NCBI RefSeq assembly: GCF_029227915.1
Contig: NC_079876.1
Span: 21,640,001-21,704,000 of the forward strand
DNA: 64,000 nucleotides
Direction: 5' to 3'
From: Hydractinia symbiolongicarpus
Taxonomy: Eukaryota; Cnidaria; Hydrozoa; Anthoathecata; Hydractiniidae
The notes under the pieces are model-generated. The model was not told the origin of the DNA. It did no database searches and was given only the letters and a program-made list of their open reading frames with translations. A program made the position numbers and the translations under genes. This document shows positions 1 to 11,056 of the stretch, in pieces. Within the stretch, counting starts at the first letter, position 1. Each line of letters begins with the position of its first letter.

Positions 1-48
1 TGGGTAATAGTATGGATGACTCCTTTTTAACATGACCTTTTGTCTTAG

Positions 49-108
49 AGGGTCTCTGCTAAACTTTTACCATATTTCGACGAAGAACACTTTACCTCTT
101 ATCCCCAG
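49..108 (+). other. Possible isolated coding exon
   Basis: A 60-base open stretch of 20 codons lies between a pyrimidine-rich sequence ending in AG (47-48) and a good donor, CAG followed by gtacga (109 onward). It translates to a plausible hydrophilic peptide but I recognise no family. It does not resemble the N-terminal part of ECH1, so I do not link it to the gene downstream. It could equally be chance in AT-rich DNA. Confidence 0.15.
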
Positions 109-631
109 GTACGATTATGAGTAACCCATTCCATCCAAGAATGAAATTTCGATTAAAAAACATTATTGACAGTGATATAAGGATGTTTTTCTGACATATT
201 TTCCACTCTGATAAAGACTATGAAAGTTTATATGCATTTGACGACAACTACGACATAATCTTATTTTAAAGTTATGATGAATATTTACTGTGACAATTAA
301 CAAAAAACTGAACCTGAAATTATGAAAATTGACAAGGCAACTCAAAATCAAAGTCTTTCTGAATGTTAGTTCCATCACAGAAGAAACAAAATCACTGCTT
401 CTAATTTCTATTCAGTTACTGTCGGGCAGATATGGAGCGGTATCAAGAAAAATGGTAGCTTAATATGTAAACAAGTTTAAAAAAGCATTGGAAATGATTA
501 TCTAACTCCTACAATACATTTATCGATAAAACTATTTCAAAGGAAAGAAACAACAGCAATATCAAGTTTTACTGTTAGGGTTACCCAGATTAACATCAAT
601 AAATTTGTCTGAAAGCTTCTTCAACATAGTA

Positions 632-656
632 AGCTAACTAGCTAGCTAGCTAGCTA
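632..656. repeat. Short CTAG tandem repeat
   Basis: About five tandem copies of the self-complementary tetramer CTAG, interrupted once near the start. It is a simple sequence repeat and therefore a palindrome. No gene function is implied. The surrounding 109-1189 holds no gene I can support. Confidence 0.7.
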
Positions 657-1189
657 CATTGTCCATAAAAAACGATGATGAGATATCTAGTTTTATCAAA
701 AATACTAAACACAGGACAAAAAATTTATAAAAAATGTCTCCCCCTCATTTTCAGACTCGTTCCTTCAGCTTTTAGTTACTCAGTCAATAAAAAAAATTGT
801 CAAATCCCGTGTCATTCTTGGCTAGCTAGTCGAAAAATTTACTTTAATAATCGCTATAACTAAAGTTTAGTTGCGCATTTAACTTTACACATTCTTCTGT
901 GTCGAACATCGTAATGTTTGTTTACAAGGATTTTTATATATAGACTTTTTTCTTTTTCTGCTTTTGGACAGGTCTGTTTCGAATTTTTATCTTGAGTGAT
1001 AACGAAAGTAGTGAAATATATTATTATAAGAACACTGAAGCGAACTCTTTTATTTTTTATCTTTTTCTAATTCAGTCATTGCACCAACCTCGCAAGCTCG
1101 GTCGGCACTTAGACCTCGGGCGATATTTTGCCGTACAGGCTGGGGTAATCGGTTATTATTGTATTAAGGTTGGTCAGAAGAAATATGCA

Positions 1190-2085
1190 TCCATGTCATG
1201 GGAAAAAAACAGCCTTGTTTCACACATGAAGCCAAATTTGATTTCAAATTTAAAAGTCTATTTTTATTAACAGACCGATTCACCAGCGCACGTGGATCAG
1301 AAAAATTAATTTTTAGTGCAGAATTGTTGTTCTTGTTGTTTCCAAATTTGATTTTTCTAATAACTAATTTAGCAATAGGAGGAGCAGGTTCAGAAGATGA
1401 CTCATTAGGAACATTCCATACTGCAAGTTTTGATATGCTAATAGGGGTTGTGGAAACTCCTATGTGCCTTTCCTATTGAAATCTTCAAGAGAAAATAAAA
1501 CACCACCAACATAATTACATTTTCCTAAGGTGTTGGAGACACCTGTACCAGCAGGACAAAAACATGTAATAGATATTACGTCGCCTGTGCTTTTATTTAA
1601 TTTAATGGAACGATATGTATTTCATTGATGCTTTCATGCGCATATTCAATAAACAAAATTCACCAGAAAATGTAACCTTAAACTTTTTAATGAAACTTCC
1701 ATAAAAAACTGAAAAGCCTTCAACGTTTGTTAGAATGTACTTTTCAGTAAGATGCGTTTGTATTTTTGCTAGGATATTCATACAACTTGATGAAATGATC
1801 TAAGACTTGTGCTCCGTGGCAATATTCCACAACCAACCTTTTAACATCATGTCGTAAAATATAACGTCAGTATCCAAAGCCTCTGAGGAAGATAATTCTG
1901 TAACATCTGGAGCCAAGCATTTTAACAGAAAGCATATACTCTGAGAATAAGTCAACTTTAACACCTCATAATTTTTCCTTATAAGAAGACAGTATTTTCT
2001 TCAATTCTTTAAAGCTAAATCCACCCAGATCTTCCAAACAACTAACATGCTTTCCCTCGGGAAGTACAGACTTAAGTAGATCCAT
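1190..2085 (-). pseudogene. Decayed SWIM zinc-finger protein gene (SAP/SWIM/YqaJ-like family)
   Basis: Read on the minus strand, several frames together give a recognisable but broken protein. A start codon at 2085 opens a short segment, residues 1-38, rich in Leu and Lys. It may be a worn SAP-like motif. Around 1480-1565 there is a SWIM-type zinc-finger signature: CFCPAGTG, then GKCNYVGGVLFSLEDFN. That is the C-x-C...C-x-H pattern with the final His replaced by Tyr. A shifted frame then gives KLAVWNVPNESSSEPAPP and later NFSDPRALVNR, which match the region after the finger in cnidarian SWIM/YqaJ proteins as I know them. No YqaJ nuclease core is visible. At least three in-frame stops or frameshifts show it is dead. 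SWIM fingers bind nucleic acid or protein. The original role is unknown, perhaps transposon-derived. A GC-richer patch at about 1085-1160 may be a separate insertion. Confidence 0.5.
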
Positions 2086-3039
2086 ATTTTAATTAATAAA
2101 TAGCTCCCAAAGTAAAGTCAATCAACTTTAATTTCTTTCCTCCAAACAAAATTCTCAATACAATCCAGACAAAATGCCGAATAATACTTGCCTCGTTTTC
2201 GAGAATACCGTCTCATTTTTATGTAAGGCAAAATTGATATGGTAAACGGGATATTGGTCAGAGTCATTCAATAGGCTGTAAAGCCAGCTTGCTTTGCGGT
2301 CACAGCCCAAGTAGCATAGACCATTTTGGTTTGTCCAGGTGTTAATTAAACAACAGAATTTGTGTTGCCATTTGGAATGTATTGTAGTTGCACCTTGTTT
2401 CACATTACCCAATAGAGGTCAAGACTTAAAAATATTTTTGTTAGTTGTGTTATGAACCAGTTGGCTCTTTTGCTTCAAACACACCTTTTTGATGGCAAGA
2501 TGGATAATGTATGTTGTTTAATTTGATATATGTCACAATAAATTCTGTAGAAAAATTTCTTGACTGCGTTATAAACTTTTAATGTTCGTGGCTTTGCCTT
2601 ATAAACTTTTCGTTACAACAGAATAGGAACAAAGTATCCTTCTTTTTTTTCGGGATTACTTTGTCTTTCCACTTTTTAAGTACCCTTACTATACTTTTCT
2701 TTATAACAACTCTGAATTATAACTGAGTAGTGATCTTTTTTCAAGGAAGAAGAGATAATTAGTAAATTTCAGCTTTGTCATTTTTCGTATGTTGTTCTTA
2801 TTTGTCAGCCATTTCAGCCATTTTATTCTTATTAAATTGTTCGCATGAACAAGTACAAGCTTTCTTTAAAGACATCAAAATTCGTGGATACTTCTTAAGC
2901 AGCCTTCAAATTTTCTATTATTTGCCACTTCAAAAACTGATTTTTTTTATCACAATTGTATTTTGTGTAATTAAGTAGAACAATTTTAAAAGAGACCTAC
3001 TGACTGACAAATAAAAACAATGACAAGAACAATGAAATT

Positions 3040-3062
3040 GTCCTGGTCCTGGTCCTGGTCCT
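3040..3062 (+). repeat. GTCCTG minisatellite upstream of an exon
   Basis: Nearly four tandem copies of the hexamer GTCCTG end 24 bases before the 5' edge of the first visible ECH1 exon. The repeat is therefore inside an intron, close to where a branch point and pyrimidine tract would be. It is a simple repeat and any effect on splicing is speculation. Confidence 0.8.
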
Positions 3063-3086
3063 CTCTACAATGTTGCTGCCTTTAAG

Positions 3087-5633
3087 GTTTGGACATTATG
3101 GAGTTTATGCCTATGTTGATGACAGAAAGTGATGAGGACGTTGGACGCAGATCTTTTCAGTTAAGACGATTGATCAGCGAATTGCAGGAATCTTTCACTG
3201 TTATTGAAAAATGCCCTAAACCAGTAATTGCGGCGATGCATTCTGCATGCATAGGTGGAGGTGTGGATTTGGCGTGTTCTTGTGATATGCGGTTGTGTAC
3301 GTATGACAGTTGGTTTGAGATTAAAGTGAGTTTGCTTTTACCTTCATTTACATTCATTGCCTTCATGAATCATTGTCATTATTTTAGTACTGCCAACTTT
3401 ACAAGAGCTATTTAAAGGAGTTGCTTTAACAATAACTAGCTTGACGTTTACTATTTACAAGTCAACGGATGCTTGCGTAAATTAATATTATTTCGATTTT
3501 AGGAGATTGACTTAGCATTGGCAGCAGATATTGGCACTTTGCAAAGGCTACCCAAAATCATTGGAAACCATAGGCTAGTTCTTTGTTTTTGTTTTTGCTG
3601 CTGTTGTTGCTGCCAAACAATATCAACATCCTCTCTCTGAAGTTTTTTGCTGTGTCGTATGTACAGCGGTTGAAATAATAGAACTGTTTGCGATTCATTG
3701 CTTTTCCTTTTTACCCAATTTATTGCATGTAAATACTTTTACTCACTATTCAGCTTAGTTCGAGAACTGGCATACACGGCCAGAAAGTTGTTCTCAGATG
3801 AAGCACTGACAGCTGGTTTTGTTAGGTAAGCAAACTTACAGGAACACTACATGACGTTATTTTGAGTAGATCCTTTTACTCCTTCATTGTTTATTTTTTG
3901 CCGGCTATGACACATAAATTAAAAAAATGTTTCCAATTCGATATGTAATACAGCGGAACCTCTCCTAAGCCAATAACAAGCCAACTATAACACTAAGACG
4001 GACAGTTTGATTTCCCACAGACTAATTCCTAAAAAAAACACTTTACATTACAGCCTCTCTACAGGGGACAAAAATGTTCTTTTCGCTGCTTAAGGGACGT
4101 TCCACTAAACATGATTTTTTGATAAGCAAACGAGTTCTAAGGTTTGCACTACGTTTATTAGGCACTAGAGAGTAACTAATTTCACTCGACGGATTCTTTT
4201 TTAGTTCTTAATGTTTTTTTTTTTAGCCGTGTTTATAATGACAAAAAGACAATGATACATCGTGCTGTAGAACTTGCTGTAGAAATTAGTTCTAAAAGTC
4301 CCGTTGCAATAGGAGCCACCAAGCTGCAACTAAATTACGCCCGTGATCACACTGTTGATGAAGGACTCGACTATATTGTAAGTTGGACTACCTTTTATGC
4401 TAGAGCGAGCAATTAACATACAATCTTTAAAATCAAAATCTTGCGTAGAATTTATTTAAGCGCATTATTGATATAGGTTGAAAAAAGAAAGCCTACTAAA
4501 AACCTGTCAAAACGATAAAAGACTAATAAAATGCTTACGGCTGTACAGATTCTTGGTTTCCGCTGTTTGTCAGAAAAGACCTATTGTCTTCAACTAATGC
4601 TATCTTGCTATCTTCAGTGTAAAATTAATTCTGAGAATTAACTTGTTTTAAAGCAAGGTGAAATGATTTTTTTCCTGGACTGAAATTCCGAATTTGAATC
4701 TAATGGTCACTAGGACAAAAAACAGAAAATCATATTAGTGAAACGCTTTTTTTTGTAAGATTAAGTTTTATCACAGTCCGTTTAATAATTCTCTATTTTA
4801 ATAATTCCCCTCTGTTTTTCTTCAAAACATGACGCAATAAATGCGGTTGCATCGCTGATACCGCTAGATACGAGACTTTTTCTAGCGCTAAATTGATTTA
4901 GCAGCACAATATCGCGAAAATATCTTATACTTTGTCAAATACACCTTTTTTTATAAGAATATTGTTCTAAACAAATAAAAATAATGTCCAGCTGGTTGGG
5001 ATTCTGACATACTTATAAAAAAAGCGTGTAGTCGATTAAAATCGCTGATGGCCTCTTGAGAAATTTTTTTTTAAAATATTAATTGGACCAACTAATTCGT
5101 CGCCTTATTCGTCACCTGAGATAGGATACAACATCAAAAGAGAGAAGAGCAATAATTTTTTATTAACGTTCAGTGATAAGGTGTTTTTTTTTTGTTTTTT
5201 TTGCTAAGTGAGTTTATCAAAGCGCAAGATTCATAGTCCATTTTTGTGTTTAGATTTTTTTGGGTCATTTTAGAATTTGAAAATAGTAAATAAAATCGCC
5301 TTTAACGTATCTGAAATTAAGTAATGTCTTTGTGTGCTTTAAGCAACCGAATGAGTCTGTATCAAATGAAACAACTCGGGGGAGTTATTCAGGTAATCTT
5401 CGAAACGAATATATCGCGAATATTACACATAAATGAAGCTTATGTGGACAGTTCTGGCAGTATTGGCCTTATTGCTTTAATATATTTTTTGTACTTCATT
5501 CCTTTTTTATTCTTTTATATTGTAGTGTTCGTGGAATATGGGACTGTTACAAAGTAAAGATTTATTAATTGCGGGCCAGAGTAGTCTGCAAAAGCAAACA
5601 CCAAAGTTTGAAGACATGAAATCCAAGCTGTAG
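3087..5633 (+). CDS. ECH1: Delta(3,5)-delta(2,4)-dienoyl-CoA isomerase, 3' exons (partial gene)
   Basis: A crotonase-fold isomerase that shifts 3,5-dienoyl-CoA to 2,4-dienoyl-CoA in beta-oxidation of unsaturated fatty acids. Exons seen: 3087-3325, 3503-3573, 3754-3825, 4227-4377, 5344-5392, 5580-5633. The first exon opens with LDIMEFM and contains CPKPVIAAMHSACIGGGVDL, the acyl-CoA/oxyanion-hole region. The Asp of GGGVD, the Glu that begins the second exon (EIDLALAADIG) and the Asp of AADIG lie at positions 0, +20 and +28. These match the Asp176, Glu196 and Asp204 catalytic residues of rat ECH1. The last exon ends in Ser-Lys-Leu-stop, a type 1 peroxisomal signal, as in mammalian ECH1. The N-terminal half (upstream exons, any mitochondrial leader) is not found in 1-3086 and probably lies further upstream. 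Oddities: the intron after 3573 appears to start with GC rather than GT. The junction from 4377 to 5344 is out of phase, needing two more bases (modulo 3), so a microexon or an indel is likely. A possible AATAAA signal lies at 5795-5800. Confidence 0.88.
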
Positions 5634-8257
5634 CAACCTAAGATGTTTTTTAATTATTTTCTCATTAGCGACTTTACGAAACAAGGACGGCGCCATCTGC
5701 GACAGAGAAAATACTATTATTAGTTCTTAAATAAGCGTGTGCCGATCAGGGTAAAAACCCTCGAAACAAACTTGCCGTTATCCCGTCGACTCGAAATAAA
5801 CCATTTTCAGGTTGTGGGTAGCAGGGGCGTTAAAACGTCCTTAATCAAAATTTTTTGCGAAGCCGAATTTTTTTGGTCCCAATATTTCACAAGAATAAAT
5901 TTAAAGAAAAAAATGAATCTGGCTATTTTTTTTTAAATTGAATTTAACATGAAATGGATCAAATTGATCAAATTGTCCAAACCAGCCAATGAATTAATAA
6001 AGGGAGATATCATATCTGACATTTTAAACAAAACATCCGGATTGACACGATAACAAAAAATTATATAAAAACAATTTAAAAAAAAATGTGCAAGAACCCA
6101 CAACGGACTAATGTATGAGATTTGAAATTTAATGCAAGATTTTTATTGCTTTAGGGCTTTCAAACCGTTCTTTTTGAAATTTTGTGTAAAGCTTGGTGAA
6201 AAAAGCACCGTTGCAATATATCAAAAAAGGTTTTGATAATTTATTCTTGCAAACCATTTCTGTACATTTAAGATAAAAAGTTTAGAGGCACTATGCAATA
6301 TTGAAAGTGTTGTTCACTGTTTATTCTTCACATTTTGCGTAAACCTTTGGCAGGGTGGACTGTGCAATGATATAACCAATTTTGATAGAGATTTGTGTTT
6401 GACATGTTGCTAACTGTGGTTGTTCAGAAATTAGTGATCAGCTTTTTTTTGTTTCACAGAATGAAATATTTTACAACATACATTTTTATTTGAATTTTAT
6501 GGGTGGGATGTAGCTAACGTTTTTCTGAATAATTTTCGCATTGTAAAAGGAAGTAATTTTAGTAGCTTTATTGCTTAAATGTCACTAGTATACTACAGTT
6601 GTTGGACACCTTCAATTTTGTTTGCCACTTATATAATAATGCAGATTGTAAGATTCACACTGCTATATTGTTTGTTTTTTAATGCATGTATATCTATTAC
6701 ATGGATTAAAAGAGAAATGCAGTGATTTCTTTCACGGGTATGCAGCTAGTCTATATATCAATACGCCTTACGTTTGTGCGCACGGTGAGGCCAAGGACAA
6801 AAAATTACGGCTCACTTTCTTATGGCTTATGCATTGTGTCCCCAAAGCGTGGTGTTACGCTAAAATTAACGAAGTTAAAAAAATTGCTACACGGGGGTTT
6901 ATTTGTTGTTTATTTTAAAAGCTGTACGGGGTCGTTATGGATAGAATAATTTAATTTTATCCCCGGTTTACCATGTGCGCGCCGTATTTCACGGAAACAA
7001 GTTGTTTATGCACGGTCGTTCAAAACCACGATTTTAAGGAAAAAAGTGTGCGCATGCGCCAAAAATTTTTTTTAAAACGCCTACGGTATAAGATTATGAC
7101 GTCATCGATATTGACCTTGCTCTCTATTATCTTGTTTTAGTTGCCCAATAAAAGAAAATTTAACATTTTTTTTTTTAAAACTAAAGAAGGATGACCATAG
7201 ACTACTATTTCGCCTTTGGTTGCTACCGGGGCAGCCTAAACAGACGGCAAGGTCCGCAAAACCCCGGATGGCTAGCTCACAATTTACCAGTACAGGAACA
7301 CTCTTGTTCAACATTCTGACGCAAAGTTTTGCCTAAAAATTACTTTTCCCGTTTGCATGTATCCCTTATTGAGCATTCTATCGTATTAGGTAGTAGCTGC
7401 CGCTTTTTTTACTACTAAAATTTTGAGCTTTTCTACACCATACATTTCACTTTCGTTTTCACAAAAAAAAATGGTTGACAACTATTAGAAATGTACGCTA
7501 ATATAGACGCTAATAAACAAAGAACAAACGATATTATATTTCTAAAATTAAATTTAACAAAAAAAAATATATATTTCATCTGATCTGTAACCTTAGCTAG
7601 CTCTAAGGTTGGTCTTGATTAGTTTTCTAGAAGCCTGCTGTAAATGTGAAAAAGCTAGCTTCACTCAGACTCAGTGGACCCCAATGGAAATAATCCACTA
7701 ACAATAGGTTTTTGTAACTTTCTGGGCTAGAAACACTTTACATATTTATCATTATTGTTGTTGTTGTTGTTGTTGTAGTTAGACTAGCAACTGATTGCAA
7801 GTGAAAAAAAATTGTACAGTTATATATATGTTAAACGAAAAAGCTAACAATTTACACATTTTTAGACATTTCAGCCTAGACCATTCCCTAATCGTGAGAT
7901 TTTTCACCACGAAAGTCAATCTGAATTATATAAAAATACTTTACAAATTAGGCTATTACAAGTATTTTTTATTTTAATTCATAATCTGTATTTAACGAAT
8001 ATATTCTTATTTCAAACGCATCCAACAAAAAGTGGTAATCGAGCAAATCAGCAAGCTATTCTGTTTCATCATTGTTCCATCTTTTTTTTAACCGCTTCTG
8101 TCAACAAATCTTCACATGCAAATCACGTTTGAATGAAGCTTGAAATTGTGAATTGTTGGGTAAAAATTACTTCAATGAAATCGTGCCAACATGTTTTGTA
8201 TCATAGCACAATTTGGGATTGGTTCCCTAAAATGTAAAAAAAACAAGAAGTACAATA
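5634..8257. other. AT-rich non-coding DNA
   Basis: No gene is supported here. The stretch has many A and T homopolymers and only short random reading frames. 6720-7090 and 7180-7320 are somewhat richer in GC and have open stretches of about 70 codons. Their translations match no family I know, and the frames overlap one another. A TTG microsatellite lies at 7754-7776. Confidence 0.6.
7754..7776. repeat. TTG microsatellite
   Basis: Seven to eight tandem TTG units in non-coding DNA. It is a simple repeat with no reading frame around it that would make it a coding homopolymer tract. Confidence 0.9.
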
Positions 8258-8305
8258 TAAGCTACCAGAACCACCCAGAATCGCCCAGAACCACCCAAAA
8301 CCACG
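8258..8305. repeat. CCAGAAC/CACC minisatellite, left copy
   Basis: Short degenerate tandem repeats built on CCAGAACCACCCAGAAT. The reverse complement of this pattern (GGTTCTGG, GATTCTGG units) appears at 11405-11466, beyond the right end of the transposon. The two blocks form an inverted pair outside the element's terminal repeats. Confidence 0.6.
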
Positions 8306-8663
8306 AAGACGCATACGTGTCCAATGTGTGGCAGTCGTTTTCAATCTTTTATAATTCAATAATTTAACGGACCAGCCGTCAACGTTCAATGGACCCAGGG
8401 TGCAAACCTCGTACAGCCGACTTCCCGAAAACCAAAAAGTTTCTTTTTTTAAGTCTCAATTATAAAATGCAATTTCATGTACGAAAAAGTTTCATAATTC
8501 TCAACTTCTTACTAAATGTCCTCCTTTTCCATTTCTTAATGTTGGCTTGGAAGGTCTTCTACCTAACAGGAGTCTTTCCCTTTTAAAGTCTATGGAATAC
8601 ACGTTCGATACGGAGCCAATTATTAACGCACTATTTACACCAGCGTTTTTTCCCGGTTGTTTA

Positions 8664-8690
8664 CCTTAATCAGACAAATTTTCGCGCGGA
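8664..8690 (+). repeat. Left terminal inverted repeat
   Basis: Begins CCTTAATCAGACAAATTTT immediately after the TA at 8662-8663 and ends CGCGCGGA. It pairs with 11327-11353 over 27 bases with one mismatch (A at 8672 where the partner implies G). Confidence 0.88.
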
Positions 8691-8712
8691 GAAATTTTCG
8701 CGAATTTGGGCA

Positions 8713-8873
8713 AAATTCGCGAAATTAAATCCTCGCGAAATATTTGCGAACAGTCAAATCGCGAAATTAAATCCGTGCGAAATTTTTAGAAAGCCTGAAT
8801 TCGCGAAATTAAATCCTCCCGAATTTTTTTTTAATTTGTACCATCGCGAAAATTAATACTCGTGAAATGTTTT
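8713..8873 (+). repeat. Left subterminal repeats of the transposon
   Basis: Four or so copies of a unit with core TTCGCGAAATTAAATCC, in the order intact, variant, intact, worn. Each unit is nearly palindromic because TTCGCGA is followed by TCGCGAAA. The copies have the same orientation as those at the right end, unlike the terminal repeats, which are inverted. Such clusters are typical binding sites for a transposase or accessory protein. That role is inferred. Confidence 0.75.
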
Positions 8874-9507
8874 GTTCTCGATTATTTTTTTCTATGTAAA
8901 ACTTACAACAAAATTCGTAAAAAAATACGGTAAATAATATTTTATCTCTTTTGAAAAAAGTTTCGGATGTCTTTGCTCCCTGCTGTTGGTTGTACTGTTT
9001 TTTTAACGCATTTGCGTTTTTTGCTCTGGCTGGTTCGGTACGGCCAACATTGTTCTCAAGAAACAAACCCATGATGACCTCATTCTTAGGTTGACAATAT
9101 AATTCATCCACCATATCTTGATAGCGTCGAAGAATCATGTGCCCCTTGATACTTCCAGGCATCGAAACTGTTATTTCGCAGGCAATTTCAAGACCTCCTT
9201 GAAATAGAGGCAATCTTCTGTAGTGGGTGGCTGTCAGATTTGCCACAACCGTAGCCCCTCTATCCAAAAGATATTTGGTAGGGCGAGAAATTTCCCTTGG
9301 TAAATGACCAACTGTTTCATTATTATCGATGCGACATGTTTTGATCGCGAACATATCAAATATATTGTTTTTCTCAAAACGACATTCAAGCTCTTCATTT
9401 TCATAGGGATTCCAAACATCACGGTAAACGTGAAAGCCACGTACTGCCGATGAAAATACCAAGACCTTGTTCGTGTCCGCCATATTTCTGAAGTGTTGTT
9501 TAAACAA
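8809..9507 (-). CDS. HIRAN-domain protein carried by the transposon
   Basis: A 232-residue open frame. Residues about 20-75 form a HIRAN core: VRGFHVYRDVW, then FAIKTCRIDNNETVGHLPRE. An extension follows to about residue 118 (LLDRGATVV, QGGLEIACEITV). HIRAN domains occur in HLTF/Rad5 helicases, where they bind 3' DNA ends, and as stand-alone proteins in many animals, including cnidarians. The probable start is Met 9 at 9483 (MADTNKV) or Met 1 at 9507. Both precede the domain. Residues after about 185 are lysine- and phenylalanine-rich, overlap the left subterminal repeats and look like read-through of transposon end sequence. The true C-terminus may have been lost. It is divergent from the transposase with about 320 bp between them. 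A role in recognising transposon ends or stalled repair intermediates is inference. Confidence 0.7.
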   Translation of the reverse strand: MFKQHFRNMADTNKVLVFSSAVRGFHVYRDVWNPYENEELECRFEKNNIFDMFAIKTCRIDNNETVGHLPREISRPTKYLLDRGATVVANLTATHYRRLPLFQGGLEIACEITVSMPGSIKGHMILRRYQDMVDELYCQPKNEVIMGLFLENNVGRTEPARAKNANALKKQYNQQQGAKTSETFFKRDKILFTVFFYEFCCKFYIEKNNREQNISRVLIFAMVQIKKKFGRI

Positions 9508-9613
9508 AGAAGGAATTCCATTGGAATTCGAATTTATCGTATGTACTAAACTATGACGTCAACAAGTGAAATTCCCCAACTTAAAAATGAAATTGAATAG
9601 CATTTTTTTATTT

Positions 9614-9630
9614 CTCAGCCGAAGGCTGAG
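9614..9630. repeat. Perfect 7-bp hairpin
   Basis: CTCAGCC, a GAA loop, then GGCTGAG. It lies in the spacer between the two divergent transposon genes. It could be part of an insertion or a structural element. Nothing further can be said. Confidence 0.6.
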
Positions 9631-9662
9631 ATCTAAGATTATCGATAGAGGTAGAAGCATAT

Positions 9663-9770
9663 ACTTTTTGAGACAAAAAGGCAAAATTCTAGGCAATCAT
9701 GTAGGAGTAAATACTTTGCCTAGAATTTTGCCTTTTTGTCTCAAAAAGTGACAATCATGTAGGAGTAAAT
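9663..9770. repeat. 34-bp perfect inverted repeat with duplicated loop
   Basis: Arms 9663-9696 and 9716-9749 are perfectly complementary over 34 bases and enclose a 19-base loop. The sequence beginning CAATCATGTAGG at the arm-loop boundary (9694-9712) is repeated directly after the right arm at 9752-9770. The arrangement is therefore arm, loop, inverted arm, loop. It lies in the spacer between the HIRAN and transposase genes, where the transposase N-terminal coding part would be expected. It may be a foldback insertion or a template-switch product. Confidence 0.85.
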
Positions 9771-9830
9771 CGTAGGCCGGCTGAGATGCTTCAGGCCTGC
9801 GTGGCTATTTCATAATTTTTTACTTTTTAG

Positions 9831-11056
9831 GCTGTACGCGGAAGAGGAGGAGGTATCACTTGGGGAATCGCCGAGTCAGTCGCAAAAGGATTAATAAAAC
9901 GTCATCCCGAGATGAATCTCGATCATATTGATCTCAGCCATTCACACTGGGCACAAAGCTTGTTTCGAAGGATGGGCTTTGTCAAAAGATTCGGTACAAC
10001 AGGGAAAGTCCCTATTCCTGAAGCAGTTCGAAAAGAGCTTGAAACTTCATATTTACATGGAATTGTCCGAAAGATCGAGGAAAACAATATCCCACCATCA
10101 CTTGTTCTCAATCTGGATCAAACGCCTTCAAAATACGTACCCGTATCCAACAAAACGTTAGCACAAAAAGGATCAAAAACTGTTCCAATTAAAGGTTCGA
10201 GCGATAAAAGAATAATTACCGCGACCTTCACAATAACATTGGATGGTCAATTTTTGCCAATACAGTTGATATATGGAGGGAAAACACTACAAAGCCTCCC
10301 TAGAGTAAGCTTTCCATCGTCGTTTTTACTTAGTGCGAACCCCAAACATTATAGTAATGAAGAGGAATCAATTAGGCTGTTGAATGAAATAATTGTTCCG
10401 TACGTCAAGAAAGAGCGAGAGAGGCTGGGATTGGAGAAAGATCAGTCGGCTTTAATGATTATGGATGTCTTTAAAGGGCAAATGATCGGTCCTGTCTTGA
10501 AGGTATTGTCTGACAACCATGTATTGCTAGAGAGCCTGCCAATTTCACATACCTCTTCCAACCTCTTGACGTCCAAGGAGGCCCAAATGGCTATGTAAAA
10601 CGCATGATGAAAAAGAAGTTTATCACCTGGTACGCAGATCAAATCACCCAAGCTATGGATAAAGGTCAAGAGCTCGAAACGATTAAAGTAGCACTAAAGC
10701 TTTCAATTGTCAAACCGTTACACGCGAAATGGCTTATTGAGATGTACAATGAAATGACGTCGGATGATGGGAAACAGGTGTGCTTGAAGGGTTGGCAGGT
10801 AGCAGGTATAAAGGATGCTGTAGCCAAGGGTATGTCCGGTTTACCAAGCCTTGATCCGTTTAACGACATCGACCCAATGTTAGACAAAGAACCTAATGTT
10901 CAAGCTGTCAATTCTTCTGGTTTGTCCACAGCTTCAAAATGCGTCAGTGATTACGGGAGCGAAGACGAAAGCGACGAAGAAGAATGGGTCGAAGAAAATG
11001 AAGAGGATGAAGATAGGAATTTTTTTGATGTTTTTGATGACGAAGATGATTTGTAA
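9831..11056 (+). pseudogene. Pogo/CENP-B-like DDE transposase, frameshifted and lacking N-terminus
   Basis: A cut-and-paste transposase of the DDE superfamily, TA-targeting pogo lineage. An exon appears to begin at 9831 after a pyrimidine-rich acceptor ending in AG. It reads in frame through the Met at 9912. Counting from that Met, the first catalytic Asp is residue 69 in LNLDQTPSKYVP and the second is residue 185 in MIMDVFKGQ. The third Asp, in FQPLDV, is at 10568-10570 but in the frame of the downstream segment (Met at 10604 to stop at 11056). A short indel just before it, around 10540-10550, splits the gene. The downstream part has KKKFITWYADQ and CLKGWQVAGIKDAV, typical of the family C-terminus, and ends in a strongly acidic tail of about 35 residues. 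The helix-turn-helix DNA-binding N-terminus is not found. The spacer that should hold it contains a hairpin insertion. A possible AATAAA lies at 11111-11116. Confidence 0.85.

Noticed and set aside
2155-2412. Minus-strand 85-codon frame near the SWIM relic
   Set aside because: It could be part of an adjacent transposon relic, but I cannot match it to SWIM, YqaJ or any other domain.
3157-3366. Minus-strand 69-codon frame
   Set aside because: It is the antisense shadow of the first visible ECH1 exon.
6682-6949. Overlapping plus-strand open frames of 75-78 codons
   Set aside because: Two frames overlap, neither resembles a known family, and no splice-site context supports an exon.
7102-7314. 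Minus-strand 70-codon frame
   Set aside because: Composition is slightly gene-like at its start but I see no domain, and the second half is low-complexity Lys/Phe. It is not supportable as a gene.
9234-9521. Second minus-strand frame overlapping the HIRAN gene
   Set aside because: It is a shadow of the HIRAN coding sequence in another frame. Its translation lacks the HIRAN motifs.
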